Assembly: GCF_004137795.1 (NCBI RefSeq)
Contig: NZ_NWTM01000007.1
Span: forward strand, 6,033-70,032
Direction: 5' to 3'
Source of the DNA: Pectobacterium zantedeschiae
Lineage (GTDB): Bacteria; Pseudomonadota; Gammaproteobacteria; Enterobacterales; Enterobacteriaceae
Length of the DNA: 64,000 bases
In this document: positions 42,172 to 51,879 of the stretch, one piece after another
How positions within the stretch are numbered: position 1 is the first letter of the stretch
Layout: each line of letters starts with the position of its first letter
Made by a program: the position numbers and the translations under genes
Notes under the pieces: generated by a model
Database searches by the model: none
Told to the model about the DNA's origin: nothing
The model's input: the letters and a program-made list of their open reading frames with translations, nothing else

Positions 42172-43638
42172 TTACTGAGCCAGCAGATAAATCGTGCTGT
42201 CACCGCGACGAACGTTCAACGCCAAGACCGCTGGTTTGCTGTCCAGAATTTTACGCAATTCGCCAATATTCTGTACCGCCTGCTGGTTAACGCCGAGAAT
42301 AATGTCATCCTTCTTCAGGCCAATTTTAGCCGCCGCAGAACCGGACTTAACGTTATCCACTTTGACACCTTTTTCCCCGTCCACCTGAGTATTGCTCAAC
42401 TCGGCACCTTCAATGCCAGAATAGAGATTACCCGATGACACCTGCGCTTGATTGCTCTGTTGCAGCGTCACCTCAACCGTTAGCGGTTTGCCATCACGCA
42501 GCAGCCCCAGCGCGACTTTGCTGCCCACCGGCAGCGAGCCAACCTGTGCACGCAGCGCGGAGAAACTGCTCACCGCTTTGCCATTCAGCGTAACGATGAC
42601 ATCGCCCGCCTTGATGCCCGCAGCATCTGCCGCCGATTTCGGTCGCACCTGACTTACAAACGCGCCACGCTGAGCATCAACCTTCATCGCCTGTGCCAGT
42701 TCAGAGTTCAGCTCCGTACCAGTGATGCCCAGTTCGCCGCGCTTCACTTCGCCAAATTCGACAATCTGTGCGACGACGCTTTTCACCATATTGCTGGGGA
42801 TAGCGAAACCAATCCCGATATTGCCGCCATCTGGAGCAAGAATTGCGGTATTCAGCCCAATCAATTCCCCATTCAGGTTCACCAGCGCGCCGCCGGAATT
42901 CCCCCGATTGATCGCTGCATCGGTCTGAATAAAGTTCTCGTAATTCTCAATATTCAATCCGCTGCGCCCCAGCGCGGACACAATGCCCGATGTCGCGGTT
43001 TCACCCAGACCATACGGGTTACCAATCGCTACGGTATAATCACCAACCCGCAGTTGGTCGGAATCTGCGACTTTGATGGCTGTCAGATTTTTAAAGTCTT
43101 TCAACTGCACTAGCGCGATATCAGAACGTGGATCTTTTCCTAACACTTTGCCGTCATACTTGCGGCCATCACTGAGTCGAATCTGGATCTTATCGGCGTT
43201 ATCCACCACGTGGCTATTAGTCACCACGTAGCCCTTTTCTGCATTAATCACGACGCCCGCGCCCAACGCCTGGAAGTTTTCCTGTTTTGGTTGTTGTTGG
43301 CCGTCGTCATCGTCATCACCTTCTCCCTGACACATCGGCGACGACTGGAACGGCGATCCGTCTTGGCAGAAAGGTGAGTTCTCACCAAAAAACGGCTGAA
43401 GCTGCGGCGGAATACCTTCTTTGCCCGCATTGTTTTCTTTACCCAGATTGGTGGTATGCCCTTCCACGTAGATACTTACGACGGAAGGCATCACATTTTC
43501 CAACATGGGGGCAAGACTAGGTAATTGACCTGATGAGGCGGAAGACGCCGCTGACTCAGCCGCATTTGCCATGGTGGAGCCCATCGCCATCGCCAGACTT
43601 AACGCCAGCGCACTCAGAACCAGTGATTTTCTTTTCAT
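42172..43638 (-). CDS. degP: Periplasmic serine protease/chaperone DegP
   Basis: DegP degrades or refolds misfolded envelope proteins. I start it at the ATG 43638 (488 residues), which places a normal signal peptide MKRKSLVLSALALSLAM with cleavage near 26. The frame is open to 43665. The protease domain has His in VVTNSHVVDN, Asp in DPRSDIALVQL and Ser in INRGNSGGALVN, followed by two PDZ domains (about 290-385 and 400-485). The Cys pair in FCQDG/MCQGE matches E. coli DegP. A sigma-E-like promoter lies 83-110 bp upstream. It sits between dgt and cdaR. Confidence 0.96.
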   Translation of the reverse strand: MKRKSLVLSALALSLAMAMGSTMANAAESAASSASSGQLPSLAPMLENVMPSVVSIYVEGHTTNLGKENNAGKEGIPPQLQPFFGENSPFCQDGSPFQSSPMCQGEGDDDDDGQQQPKQENFQALGAGVVINAEKGYVVTNSHVVDNADKIQIRLSDGRKYDGKVLGKDPRSDIALVQLKDFKNLTAIKVADSDQLRVGDYTVAIGNPYGLGETATSGIVSALGRSGLNIENYENFIQTDAAINRGNSGGALVNLNGELIGLNTAILAPDGGNIGIGFAIPSNMVKSVVAQIVEFGEVKRGELGITGTELNSELAQAMKVDAQRGAFVSQVRPKSAADAAGIKAGDVIVTLNGKAVSSFSALRAQVGSLPVGSKVALGLLRDGKPLTVEVTLQQSNQAQVSSGNLYSGIEGAELSNTQVDGEKGVKVDNVKSGSAAAKIGLKKDDIILGVNQQAVQNIGELRKILDSKPAVLALNVRRGDSTIYLLAQ

Positions 43639-43720
43639 AGGTGTATGTCTCATAGTAATCAACACGCGAGTCTTACGGCCCGTGTACCCGACACCGGGTA
43701 CACTCAGTGGTCGTGCTGTA

Positions 43721-43748
43721 TGAGATAAATATGAACCAACAATGTTCC
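43721..43748 (-). promoter_or_regulatory. Sigma-E-like promoter of degP
   Basis: On the minus strand GGAACAT (43748-43742) is followed after 16 bp by TCTCA (43725-43721). This resembles the sigma-E consensus GGAACTT-N16-TCTGA, and degP is a classic sigma-E target. One mismatch in each element lowers confidence. Confidence 0.65.
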
Positions 43749-43827
43749 CAAGGGGAAGACCGTGAAGCGTAAGTAAATATTGAACGGCTTTACAAAACTC
43801 GTGATTTCCGTTGCAGCCTGTTCATAT

Positions 43828-45339
43828 CTAATCCGCCGCCATCAACTTACGGTATTCATCGTAGGCGTACAAATCAGTCATACCGCTGATGTAATCCTGA
43901 ATCAAACGCGCCCGATAATAATATTCACGGACGATCCGCTCGGGTTCAGCGACGCCTTCCAACTCCGTGACCGCTTCACGATAGGCCAGACAATGCTTGC
44001 TGGATAGTTTGTGATAAAGGCGTGTTTCAATTGGATAATGCTTGTGCATATCGTCGCTGACGAGCTGACTGAAATCCTGATAGGGCATCTCGAGCAGCGG
44101 GCTATAGATATCCAGCAGACCGCGAATCACGCGGTCACCCTGTAGCTCCAGTTGCTCAACCTCATGATGATTAAAAACGTGCTTTAAGGCGACCCGCTTG
44201 AAGATGCCTAACAGACGGTTCTGCGGACTATCATCCTCAAGCAACGCCTGATTGAACGATCCGGCATAGACCGCCGGCAGATTGTCGATAAAACGCAGCG
44301 CAGCATGGGGCACCATTTGCCCTACAGTGTAAACGCGGAGGTTCATGAAGAACTGGTCGTCGTGGCTACGCCATTGAAAGCGCTCACGTTCTTTGTAAGC
44401 ACGTTCGATCGTTTTGGCAAAGATGTCTTTCTCTGCGCCTGCACCCCAATTTTCACGCAGACGATCGTAAAGTTCTTCGATTGTGAGGATATCTTTCTCG
44501 ACGGCGTCTTCTAAATCCGCGATGCAGTAAGAAACATCATCGGCCGCTTCCATAATATAGCTCAGCGGGTGGCGATGAAATTCCCCCATATCCAGCTCTT
44601 CACGCAGCTGCAAGACAAAGGCTTCTTCTGCCAGATAATAACCCGGCTTCTTCATCAAATAGTTGTAATTCGCCGGAAGCTCGCCGTGCCAATACGCAGG
44701 GCGGGTATATTTCAGGATACAGGCTACCTGACCGTAGGTCAGATTAAGTTTCAGCAACGTATGCACCAAACGGATCGCCTGTGCGTTGCCTTCAAAATGG
44801 CTCAGATCCTGTCGGATCTGCCCACGCAGATCGTCCAATCCATCTTGCTGCATCCTCAGCGTAGGGACTTTACAATCATCGACGCGCTCCGGGGACTCAC
44901 TGTCCAGATAATGGCTATCCAGCAATTTCCTGAACCATTGATTAATCGCGGACTCGCCAAAATGGCCAAAAGGCGGATTGCCGATGTCGTGCATCAGACA
45001 TGCCATTTCAACCATGCTTTCAAACGGCGTTTGTCTGTCGGCCAGCCCGAGCGATGTCAGTCGGTCGTCGGCTTGCAGGCGGTGCAAAATCTCTTTTGCG
45101 ATGTAACGGCCAACCTGCTGAACTTCCATCGAGTGGGTTAGACGGGAACGGACGGCTGCATTACGTTCCAGCGGAAAGACCTGGGTTTTTTGCTGTAAGC
45201 GGCGAATGGCGGCGGAGTTAATGATACGACCGCGATCGCTCTCAAACTGACGCACAATCGCATATTCACTCTCAGCCGTTTTAGGTCGGCTAAAATGCCG
45301 CTGAAAGCTCATTTTTTTGGCGAAATCGATGTCAGACAT
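43828..45339 (-). CDS. dgt: dGTP triphosphohydrolase
   Basis: Dgt hydrolyses dGTP to deoxyguanosine and tripolyphosphate. The 503-residue HD-domain protein has [19 protein letters not shown] near residue 65 and the metal-binding HD pair in [16 protein letters not shown] near 114-129. A further conserved Asp lies in [16 protein letters not shown]. The length is close to E. coli Dgt (505). It is divergent from mtn, with a MITE-like element between them. Confidence 0.96.
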   Translation of the reverse strand: MSDIDFAKKMSFQRHFSRPKTAESEYAIVRQFESDRGRIINSAAIRRLQQKTQVFPLERNAAVRSRLTHSMEVQQVGRYIAKEILHRLQADDRLTSLGLADRQTPFESMVEMACLMHDIGNPPFGHFGESAINQWFRKLLDSHYLDSESPERVDDCKVPTLRMQQDGLDDLRGQIRQDLSHFEGNAQAIRLVHTLLKLNLTYGQVACILKYTRPAYWHGELPANYNYLMKKPGYYLAEEAFVLQLREELDMGEFHRHPLSYIMEAADDVSYCIADLEDAVEKDILTIEELYDRLRENWGAGAEKDIFAKTIERAYKERERFQWRSHDDQFFMNLRVYTVGQMVPHAALRFIDNLPAVYAGSFNQALLEDDSPQNRLLGIFKRVALKHVFNHHEVEQLELQGDRVIRGLLDIYSPLLEMPYQDFSQLVSDDMHKHYPIETRLYHKLSSKHCLAYREAVTELEGVAEPERIVREYYYRARLIQDYISGMTDLYAYDEYRKLMAAD

Positions 45340-45427
45340 ACGGTTCTCCCTATCATTCCGCTACAGCACAATGATGTACACTCCATCTCATCCCGCTAGC
45401 CATGATAGACTAACGCCCGCGATATAC

Positions 45428-45546
45428 ACCTAATGCTGGTCATTTAATGATTGAGATACTCGGTGCGACCACAGGGGTGAGGCATCCCTGCGGGAACCTC
45501 CCCCTGTGTTTCCCCTAAAATGGGGCTTCAGTGACCAGCATTAGGT
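45428..45546. mobile_element. MITE-like palindromic element with 15-bp terminal inverted repeats
   Basis: This 119-bp element is bounded by perfect 15-bp inverted repeats, ACCTAATGCTGGTCA (45428-45442) and TGACCAGCATTAGGT (45532-45546). TATACACC occurs at the left junction (45423-45430) and the right junction (45546-45553), which could be a target-site duplication if the element is taken as the inner part. Inside are two more stems, CACAGGGG with CCCCTGTG and CCCC-TAAAAT-GGGG. It has no coding capacity. It ends 39 bp before mtn and could affect mtn or dgt transcription. A dispersed genomic repeat is likely but only one copy is visible here. Confidence 0.7.
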
Positions 45547-45585
45547 ATACACCTTCCATTTATAACAGAATTTGCGGGGAACCTT

Positions 45586-46284
45586 ATGAAAGTCGGCATT
45601 ATCGGCGCGATGGAACAAGAAGTAACGCTGCTGCGCGATCGGATTGAAAACCGTCAAACCTTCCAGCGCGCAGGTTGCGAAATCTACACCGGACAAATTA
45701 ACGGCGTAGAAGTCGCGCTGCTGAAATCTGGTATCGGTAAAGTCTCCGCCGCACTGGGCACCACGCTGCTGCTGGAACACAGCAAGCCAGACGTCGTGAT
45801 TAACACCGGTTCTGCGGGTGGATTGGCACCGACATTGAACGTCGGTGATATCGTGATTTCCGATGAAGTGCGCTACCACGATGCCGACGTAACGGCCTTT
45901 GGCTATGAACCCGGCCAGATGGCGGGCTGCCCTGCGGCTTTCCCTGCCGATGAAAAGCTCATCGCACTGGCGCAGGAAGCCATTACCGATTTACAACTGA
46001 ACGCCGTGCGCGGTTTGGTTGTCAGCGGCGACGCCTTCATTAACGGCGCAGAGCCGTTAGCACGCATCCGCACCACCTTCCCGAAAGCGATTGCCGTGGA
46101 AATGGAAGCCACCGCGATCGCACATGTCTGCCATCAGTTCGCCGTACCGTTCGTGGTGGTTCGCGCAATTTCTGATGTGGCCGATAAAGCCTCACACCTG
46201 AGTTTTGATGAGTTCCTGAGCGTTGCTGCACAGCAATCAACACGGATGGTAGAAACGATTCTGGCCAAGCTGGCTGCACGCTAA
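45586..46284 (+). CDS. mtn: 5'-methylthioadenosine/S-adenosylhomocysteine nucleosidase
   Basis: Mtn (Pfs) cleaves methylthioadenosine and S-adenosylhomocysteine, recycling methylthioribose and supplying the AI-2 precursor route. The 232-residue protein begins [16 protein letters not shown] with the catalytic Glu12. It contains the purine-nucleosidase signatures [10 protein letters not shown] near 68, [12 protein letters not shown] near 171 and the catalytic Asp in [10 protein letters not shown] near 197. The length equals E. coli Mtn. btuF starts 3 bp after the stop, as in E. coli. Confidence 0.97.
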   Translation: MKVGIIGAMEQEVTLLRDRIENRQTFQRAGCEIYTGQINGVEVALLKSGIGKVSAALGTTLLLEHSKPDVVINTGSAGGLAPTLNVGDIVISDEVRYHDADVTAFGYEPGQMAGCPAAFPADEKLIALAQEAITDLQLNAVRGLVVSGDAFINGAEPLARIRTTFPKAIAVEMEATAIAHVCHQFAVPFVVVRAISDVADKASHLSFDEFLSVAAQQSTRMVETILAKLAAR

Positions 46285-46287
46285 TCG

Positions 46288-47127
46288 ATGACCCTCAGGT
46301 TCTTCTTCTGGCTGACAGGGCTGCTGCTCTGCACTGCCGCTTATGCCATTCCGCAGCGTGTTATCAGTCTCGCACCTCACGCGACGGAAATGGCCTATGC
46401 GGCTGGAATGGGCGAACAGCTGATTGCAGTCAGTGCCTGGTCAGATTATCCGCCAGAAGCAAAAAAGCTGGAACAGGTTGCCTCTTGGCAAGGAATCAAC
46501 CTGGAGCGGATCCTCGCCCTCAAGCCCGATCTTATTCTGGCCTGGCGCGAGGGTAACCCACAGCGTCCGTTAGAACAGCTCGCTAATTTTTCAATACCCA
46601 TCGTTTATCTGGACGCGAAAACGTTAAACGATATCCCGGCATCGTTGCGACAGTTGGCGGCATATAGCCGTCATCCTGAACAAGCCGAGCAGGCCGCAGC
46701 AGATTTTCAGCAGCACTTAAGCAAACTCCAGCACGCGGGTGAGAAATATAAGGCGGCACACACCGCTCCGCTGAAGGTATTCATTCAATTTGGCACACAG
46801 CCGCTGTTTACGTCCTCAAAAGCCACGCTGCAAAGTCAAATCGTTTCACTGTGCGGCGCAGCAAATATCTTTGGCGACAGCCCAGTACCCTGGCCACAGG
46901 TAAGCCGTGAACAGGTATTAAGACGCCAGCCGCAGGCCATTATTATCGCCGGTACACCAGATAAAGTTGCCAATGTGCAGGCGTTTTGGCAGCCACAATT
47001 AGCGATTCCGGTTATTACCGTCAATGAAGACTGGTTTAGCCGCAGTGGCCCTCGTTTGCTATTAGCGACACAGCAAATTTGTTCTCAATTAGCAGAATTA
47101 AGACCCGCCTCTTTGTCAGCAAAGTGA
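46288..47127 (+). CDS. btuF: Vitamin B12-binding periplasmic protein BtuF
   Basis: BtuF binds cobalamin in the periplasm and passes it to BtuCD. The 279-residue protein has a signal peptide ending near residue 20 ([11 protein letters not shown]) and two Fe/B12-type substrate-binding lobes joined by a long helix. Conserved residues include [17 protein letters not shown] and [11 protein letters not shown]. It is co-transcribed with mtn (3-bp gap), the E. coli arrangement. btuCD is not in the window. Confidence 0.94.
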   Translation: MTLRFFFWLTGLLLCTAAYAIPQRVISLAPHATEMAYAAGMGEQLIAVSAWSDYPPEAKKLEQVASWQGINLERILALKPDLILAWREGNPQRPLEQLANFSIPIVYLDAKTLNDIPASLRQLAAYSRHPEQAEQAAADFQQHLSKLQHAGEKYKAAHTAPLKVFIQFGTQPLFTSSKATLQSQIVSLCGAANIFGDSPVPWPQVSREQVLRRQPQAIIIAGTPDKVANVQAFWQPQLAIPVITVNEDWFSRSGPRLLLATQQICSQLAELRPASLSAK

Positions 47128-47358
47128 TTGTTAATTAACATAGTGAAATCACTCCGATAACAATAGATTCATTAGTATACAACTTGTAACACTAGCAGGC
47201 TTTTATTTCGCCAACACTTGCCGATAATCTGAACGTAACGGTGGAATCATAGACACCAATAAAGGTGTTGATTACCGCTCGGCGTTAAAGCCAAAGCAAT
47301 ACGAAATTAGAAAATTTTGAACCGATATCGGTTCCTTTTAACACCAGGTAAAATAAAC

Positions 47359-47637
47359 ATGAAAAGTGCGTTGCTTTGTGCAAGTCTGCTGATGGCGGCT
47401 TGTGGAACTGCTTATGCAGGAAGTAGCGGCGGGCAAATTAATGCTCAACTGACGATATTACCGTCGTGTGGCGTTACGCCACAATCCGGTCAATTTCAAA
47501 TGAACTGTAACGTAGCATCTGTACCTCAACCTAAAATTACTGAGTCACGTATTCAGGTCGATCAGGCAAAATTTTCTACCTCTGCGACAAAAACGACGCA
47601 GGGTACAGAAACGCGTTTGATTACGGTCGAATGGTAA
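47359..47637 (+). CDS. Small secreted protein of unknown function
   Basis: I do not recognise this 92-residue protein. I start it at the ATG 47359, after AGGTAAAAT. A clear signal peptide, MKSALLCASLLMAACGTAYA, is probably cut near residue 20. A lipobox is not clear, because MAAC at 14-17 lacks the usual L/A/G-C spacing followed by cleavage, though a lipoprotein cannot be excluded. The mature part of about 72 residues has two cysteines (PSCGV and MNCNV) that could form a disulfide, and many T/S/Q. The opening GGQINAQLTILPSC resembles the start of fimbrial or coat-U-type domains, but the protein is too short for one. It has its own 230-bp upstream region and a terminator, and takes the place held by other genes between btuF and erpA in E. 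coli. Confidence 0.72.
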   Translation: MKSALLCASLLMAACGTAYAGSSGGQINAQLTILPSCGVTPQSGQFQMNCNVASVPQPKITESRIQVDQAKFSTSATKTTQGTETRLITVEW

Positions 47638-47713
47638 TCACAGTAAAAACGGGGCGTATCTTTTAACGCTTCTGTTACAGGCTTATTGTCTACTATAAAA
47701 AATGTCTGCTATA

Positions 47714-47749
47714 AAAAAACCGTGTCTTGGTGACAGGACACGGTTTTTT
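47714..47749. terminator. Bidirectional terminator between secreted-protein gene and erpA
   Basis: AAAAAACCGTGTC (47714-47726) pairs with GACACGGTTTTTT (47737-47749), a perfect 13-bp stem with poly-A and poly-T ends between converging genes. Confidence 0.95.
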
Positions 47750-47782
47750 ATTTTTTAGCCGCTGAATAACCGCAATGCGGTA

Positions 47783-48130
47783 TCAGACGCTGAAAGAAGA
47801 ACCGCAGCCGCAGGTAGATTTCGCATTCGGATTCGTCACGATGAAACGAGAACCTTCCAGCCCTTCGGTATAATCTACCGCGCCGCCAACCAGATATTGC
47901 AGGCTCATCGGATCAACCACCAGCGCCACGCCTTGTTTCTCAATGGTCATATCGCCGTCGTTGATTTGATCGTCAAAGGTAAAACCATACTGGAAACCGC
48001 TACAGCCGCCGCCCGTAATATATACACGCAGTTTCAGCTCTGGGTTTTCTTCATCAGCAATCAGGTTTTTCACCTTGCTTGCCGCCGCATCGGTAAATTG
48101 CAGAGGCAGTGCTGCTATATCGTCGCTCAT
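47783..48130 (-). CDS. erpA: Iron-sulfur cluster insertion protein ErpA
   Basis: ErpA is an A-type carrier that inserts Fe-S clusters, for example into IspG. The 115-residue protein has the three conserved cysteines in [11 protein letters not shown] (near residue 43) and the C-terminal CGCGSSF. It shows A-type features such as [16 protein letters not shown] and [13 protein letters not shown]. The length matches E. coli ErpA. It lies 79 bp after clcA in the same direction. Confidence 0.97.
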
Positions 48131-48209
48131 ATTTTTACTCCCAACTCAGGGCTTATCAGGTGATAGACCCATATTCATACGCTTATTATCCGGCAGGATT
48201 AGAAAACGT

Positions 48210-49625
48210 TCAAGATTTGACAGAGATTGTTGAATTAATCTGCTGTTCCTGCTCGGCCAATGCCTGCCGCTGTAGCGTTCGCGCCAGAATAGACGCATAG
48301 AGTGGCTTGCCCCCCAGAAATTGGGCCAAAAGCGTAGCACCCAGACACGTCACAATCATGGGTAATATCAATTGATAGTTGTCAGTCATTTCCAGCACCA
48401 GGACGATACCAGTAAGCGGAGCGCGAACCGATGCCGCGAACAACGCCCCCATGCCAGCAACAGCAAACGTACTGGCACCAATCGAATAATCGGGAAAAAT
48501 ATGGCTTGTCACCATACCAAACGCGGCACCGAGCAACGTTCCCAACGCCAGCATCGGCGCAAAAATCCCTCCTGGTGCACCAGACCCGAAACAAAGTAGC
48601 GTCATGAAGACTCGGATCATAAAGATCCAAAACAGCATACTAATACTGTAATGCTCCGCCGCCGCAAATGGGATAAGCGTAAATCCGCCCCCAGTAGCTT
48701 CAGGAAAAACGACGGATAACACGCCACAAAACCCACCAGCCAGTGCGCCCACTAGCAAGAAACGCGACATCCGTTTACCGTGAAAGGCCAAAAACAACGT
48801 CTGAGTACGTAAAACCAAGGCATTAAACACCACGCCAACAACGCCAAAAATAATCCCGAGCACCAAATATAACCACAGCGTATTGAGCGGTGCGGAAGGC
48901 AGTTGCCCTATATCGATCACAGCCCGCTCACCGTTGAACAGCCGAAATACAATGCTCGACATAATTACGCCGATGAATACCGCTTTAATCGAAATGAGGC
49001 TGTAGCGGAACTGCGGTCGCATTTCCTCAATGATAAAAAGTATTCCAGCCAATGGCGCATTAAAGGCGGCGGATAGCCCGGCAGCAGCGCCAGTAGCAAG
49101 TAATGAATGGCGTCCGTCCTGTTGCCTTTTCGGCAGCATATCCGCAATCATGCCGCCGATATTCCCGCCTAACTGCACCGTTGGCCCCTCCCGGCCTAGC
49201 ACCATTCCCGACCCGAGTGTGCCAATACCGCCAAAAAATTTGACGGGTAATACGCGCCACCACCGTACCGGCCGAAGTTCTTCTAATGCCCCCTCAATTT
49301 CAGGAATGCCCGACCCACCCGCTTCTGGAGCGAAACGCCGAACCAGAAAATATCCCCACACCGCGAGTACAGCAGATATCGCCGCAGCCAGAAACCAGTT
49401 CATCTCGCTTTCTGGTACGAGTACCAATAGTTCCATGCGCTGCTGTATAACCCAATTCACCGTGCGTTCAAATGCAACGCCGACCAATCCCGTTAACGTC
49501 CCCACTACCGCCGCCAGCAGAAGAATCAACACGGGTGTTTTATCGCGCCGCACAAATTGTGCGACAGCAGCACGACGCTTCAACGCAGAAGAAACGGATG
49601 AAGAAGATCTGATCACAGCAACCAT
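48210..49625 (-). CDS. clcA: H+/Cl- exchange transporter ClcA
   Basis: ClcA exchanges two chloride ions for one proton across the inner membrane and aids extreme acid resistance. The ATG at 49625 gives 471 residues (a TTG at 49631 is possible). The chloride-pathway signatures [18 protein letters not shown] (with the gating Glu) and [14 protein letters not shown] are present, as is the C-terminal [10 protein letters not shown] with the conserved Tyr. It is divergent from hemL as in E. coli. Confidence 0.95.
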   Translation of the reverse strand: MVAVIRSSSSVSSALKRRAAVAQFVRRDKTPVLILLLAAVVGTLTGLVGVAFERTVNWVIQQRMELLVLVPESEMNWFLAAAISAVLAVWGYFLVRRFAPEAGGSGIPEIEGALEELRPVRWWRVLPVKFFGGIGTLGSGMVLGREGPTVQLGGNIGGMIADMLPKRQQDGRHSLLATGAAAGLSAAFNAPLAGILFIIEEMRPQFRYSLISIKAVFIGVIMSSIVFRLFNGERAVIDIGQLPSAPLNTLWLYLVLGIIFGVVGVVFNALVLRTQTLFLAFHGKRMSRFLLVGALAGGFCGVLSVVFPEATGGGFTLIPFAAAEHYSISMLFWIFMIRVFMTLLCFGSGAPGGIFAPMLALGTLLGAAFGMVTSHIFPDYSIGASTFAVAGMGALFAASVRAPLTGIVLVLEMTDNYQLILPMIVTCLGATLLAQFLGGKPLYASILARTLQRQALAEQEQQINSTISVKS

Positions 49626-49797
49626 AACCAAAGAAGAGAAATAAGAGTCACTATGTTACCCCTTAAGGGTAAAGTTGCCTATTCAGGGAGGGCTGAATAC
49701 AAAGAGAGGTAAGCTTGCTGCACAACGATTTCATAACGGCGGCCAGTTTATTAGAATACCCTTACATTTTACGATCAAGACCAGTCAGGACCGCGTA

Positions 49798-51078
49798 ATG
49801 AACAAATCTGAAAGCCTGTATGCTGCGGCACAACAACTTATTCCCGGCGGAGTGAACTCACCGGTTCGCGCCTTTAACGGCGTCGGCGGCACGCCGCTGT
49901 TTATCGAACGGGCAGATGGTGCCTACCTCTACGACGCCGACGAGCAAGCGTACATTGATTACGTGGGGTCGTGGGGCCCGATGGTGCTGGGCCACAATCA
50001 TCCAGCGATTCGCGATGCGGTGATTGCTGCCGCAGAACGCGGTTTGAGTTTTGGCGCTCCTACCGAGATGGAAGTGCAGATGGCGCGACTGGTTACCTCT
50101 CTGGTGCCTAGCATGGATATGGTGCGGATGGTTAATTCCGGTACGGAAGCCACCATGAGCGCGATTCGTCTGGCTCGTGGTTATACGGGCCGCGATAAAA
50201 TCATCAAATTTGAAGGCTGCTACCATGGCCACGCCGACTGCCTGCTGGTAAAAGCGGGTTCCGGTGCGCTAACGTTGGGTCAGCCTAACTCTCCCGGTGT
50301 TCCAGCCGATTTCGCCCGCCATACGTTGACCTGCGTCTATAACGATCTGTCATCGGTACGCGCCGCGTTCGAACAATATCCCGATGAGATCGCTGCGATC
50401 ATTGTCGAACCCGTCGCAGGCAACATGAACTGCGTTCCACCGCTACCCGATTTCCTCCCTGGCTTGCGCGCGCTGTGTGACGAATTTGGTGCCCTGTTCA
50501 TCATTGATGAAGTGATGACTGGCTTCCGTGTCGCCCTAGCAGGTGCACAGTCGCACTACGGCGTGGTACCGGATTTGACCTGTCTGGGGAAAATCATCGG
50601 CGGCGGCATGCCAGTCGGTGCATTCGGCGGCAAGCGCGAAGTCATGCAGGCACTGGCACCGACCGGCCCGGTTTATCAGGCGGGAACGCTGTCCGGCAAC
50701 CCCATCGCTATGGCGGCAGGCTTTGCCTGTTTGACGGAAGTGGCGAAACCCGGCGTACATGAAAAACTCACCGCGTTGACCAATCAGTTGGCCGACGGCC
50801 TGCTGGCTGCGGCGAAAGCCGAAAATACTCCACTGGTCGTTAATCAGGCAGGCGGCATGTTCGGTCTGTTCTTCACCGATGCCGACAGCGTCACCAGCTA
50901 TCAGGATGTGATGAAGTGCGACGTCGAACGCTTTAAGCGTTTCTTCCACATGATGCTGGAAGAAGGGATTTATCTCGCGCCGTCCGCTTTTGAAGCAGGC
51001 TTTATGTCGCTGGCGCATACGCCACAGGACATCGAACGCACTATCGAAGCGGCACAGCTCTGCTTCTCACGCCTGTAA
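49798..51078 (+). CDS. hemL: Glutamate-1-semialdehyde 2,1-aminomutase
   Basis: HemL turns glutamate-1-semialdehyde into 5-aminolevulinate with pyridoxal phosphate, an early step of haem synthesis. The ATG at 49798 gives 426 residues ([18 protein letters not shown]), as in E. coli. A longer open frame to 49675 has no family similarity. Signatures include [18 protein letters not shown] near 118, [12 protein letters not shown] near 241 and the PLP-lysine in [19 protein letters not shown] near 265. It is divergent from clcA. Confidence 0.97.
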   Translation: MNKSESLYAAAQQLIPGGVNSPVRAFNGVGGTPLFIERADGAYLYDADEQAYIDYVGSWGPMVLGHNHPAIRDAVIAAAERGLSFGAPTEMEVQMARLVTSLVPSMDMVRMVNSGTEATMSAIRLARGYTGRDKIIKFEGCYHGHADCLLVKAGSGALTLGQPNSPGVPADFARHTLTCVYNDLSSVRAAFEQYPDEIAAIIVEPVAGNMNCVPPLPDFLPGLRALCDEFGALFIIDEVMTGFRVALAGAQSHYGVVPDLTCLGKIIGGGMPVGAFGGKREVMQALAPTGPVYQAGTLSGNPIAMAAGFACLTEVAKPGVHEKLTALTNQLADGLLAAAKAENTPLVVNQAGGMFGLFFTDADSVTSYQDVMKCDVERFKRFFHMMLEEGIYLAPSAFEAGFMSLAHTPQDIERTIEAAQLCFSRL

Positions 51079-51092
51079 AGCAAACGCGTACA

Positions 51093-51119
51093 CCATGGCG
51101 TCAGGGAGTGACGCCATGG
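51093..51119 (+). terminator. Stem-loop after hemL
   Basis: CCATGGCGTCA (51093-51103) and TGACGCCATGG (51109-51119) form a perfect 11-bp stem with a five-base loop 14 bp after the stop. No T-run follows, so it may be a weak or factor-assisted terminator or an mRNA-stabilising hairpin. Confidence 0.6.
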
Positions 51120-51253
51120 CTGCTTAATAACAGCCCTTCTCTACCCTCCACTTCTGCCTTTCACTTTTTTCGTCAGAATTATCGTTTGAGAATGACAAGC
51201 CATTTCAAATTGGTTATGAGTATGTCTACTTGCCTGAAAATAGCGGAGAAGTC

Positions 51254-51877
51254 ATGTTAAAGGTTCTGGGACGTACGTCGTCGATCAACGTTAGGAAAGT
51301 GCTGTGGCTGTGCGATGAATTGGCAATTCCCTTTCATCGCGAAGACTGGGGTGATGGCTATAAGTCACCTCAATCACCGGAATTTTTGGCGCTCAATCCG
51401 AATGCCATGATACCGGTTATTCAAGACGACGATTTCGTCATGTGGGAATCGAACGCGATTTTACGCTATCTCGCTAATGCGAAAGACGGAAGCGGGCTCT
51501 ACCCACAAGATCCGCGTAGCCGCGCCTCCATCGACCAGTGGATCGACTGGCAAGCTACCGAGCTCAATCCCTCATGGCGTTACGCCTTTATGTCGCTAGT
51601 ACGCCAGTCTCCCGCGCATCAGGAGCAACAGCTCTTGGCAGAATCCTGTAACCTTTGGTCACGCACCATGGGCATTTTGAATCAGCAATTGGAGCGGACT
51701 GGCAACTACGTTGCAGGACAAGCGTTTACGCTAGCCGATATTCCCATCGGGTTATCGGTAAACCGTTGGTATGAAACGCCGCTGGAGCACACAGACTATC
51801 CTGCCGTCCGCGCCTACTATGAGCGCTTAAGCGAGCGCGCAGGCTACCTGACCTGGGGACGAAACGGCACGCCATAA
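51254..51877 (+). CDS. Glutathione S-transferase family protein
   Basis: This 207-residue protein, started at the ATG 51254 after GGAGA, has a thioredoxin-like N-domain (about residues 1-80, MLKVLGRTSSINVRKVLWLCDEL). The conserved cis-Pro and Glu-Ser lie in MIPVIQDDDFVMWESNAILRYL. A helical C-domain follows (about 90-200). It probably conjugates or isomerises with glutathione, but the substrate is unknown. It converges with the MocR-type regulator with only 2 bp between. This gene and the next two lie between hemL and fhuB, where E. coli has none of them. Confidence 0.88.
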   Translation: MLKVLGRTSSINVRKVLWLCDELAIPFHREDWGDGYKSPQSPEFLALNPNAMIPVIQDDDFVMWESNAILRYLANAKDGSGLYPQDPRSRASIDQWIDWQATELNPSWRYAFMSLVRQSPAHQEQQLLAESCNLWSRTMGILNQQLERTGNYVAGQAFTLADIPIGLSVNRWYETPLEHTDYPAVRAYYERLSERAGYLTWGRNGTP

Positions 51878-51879
51878 CA

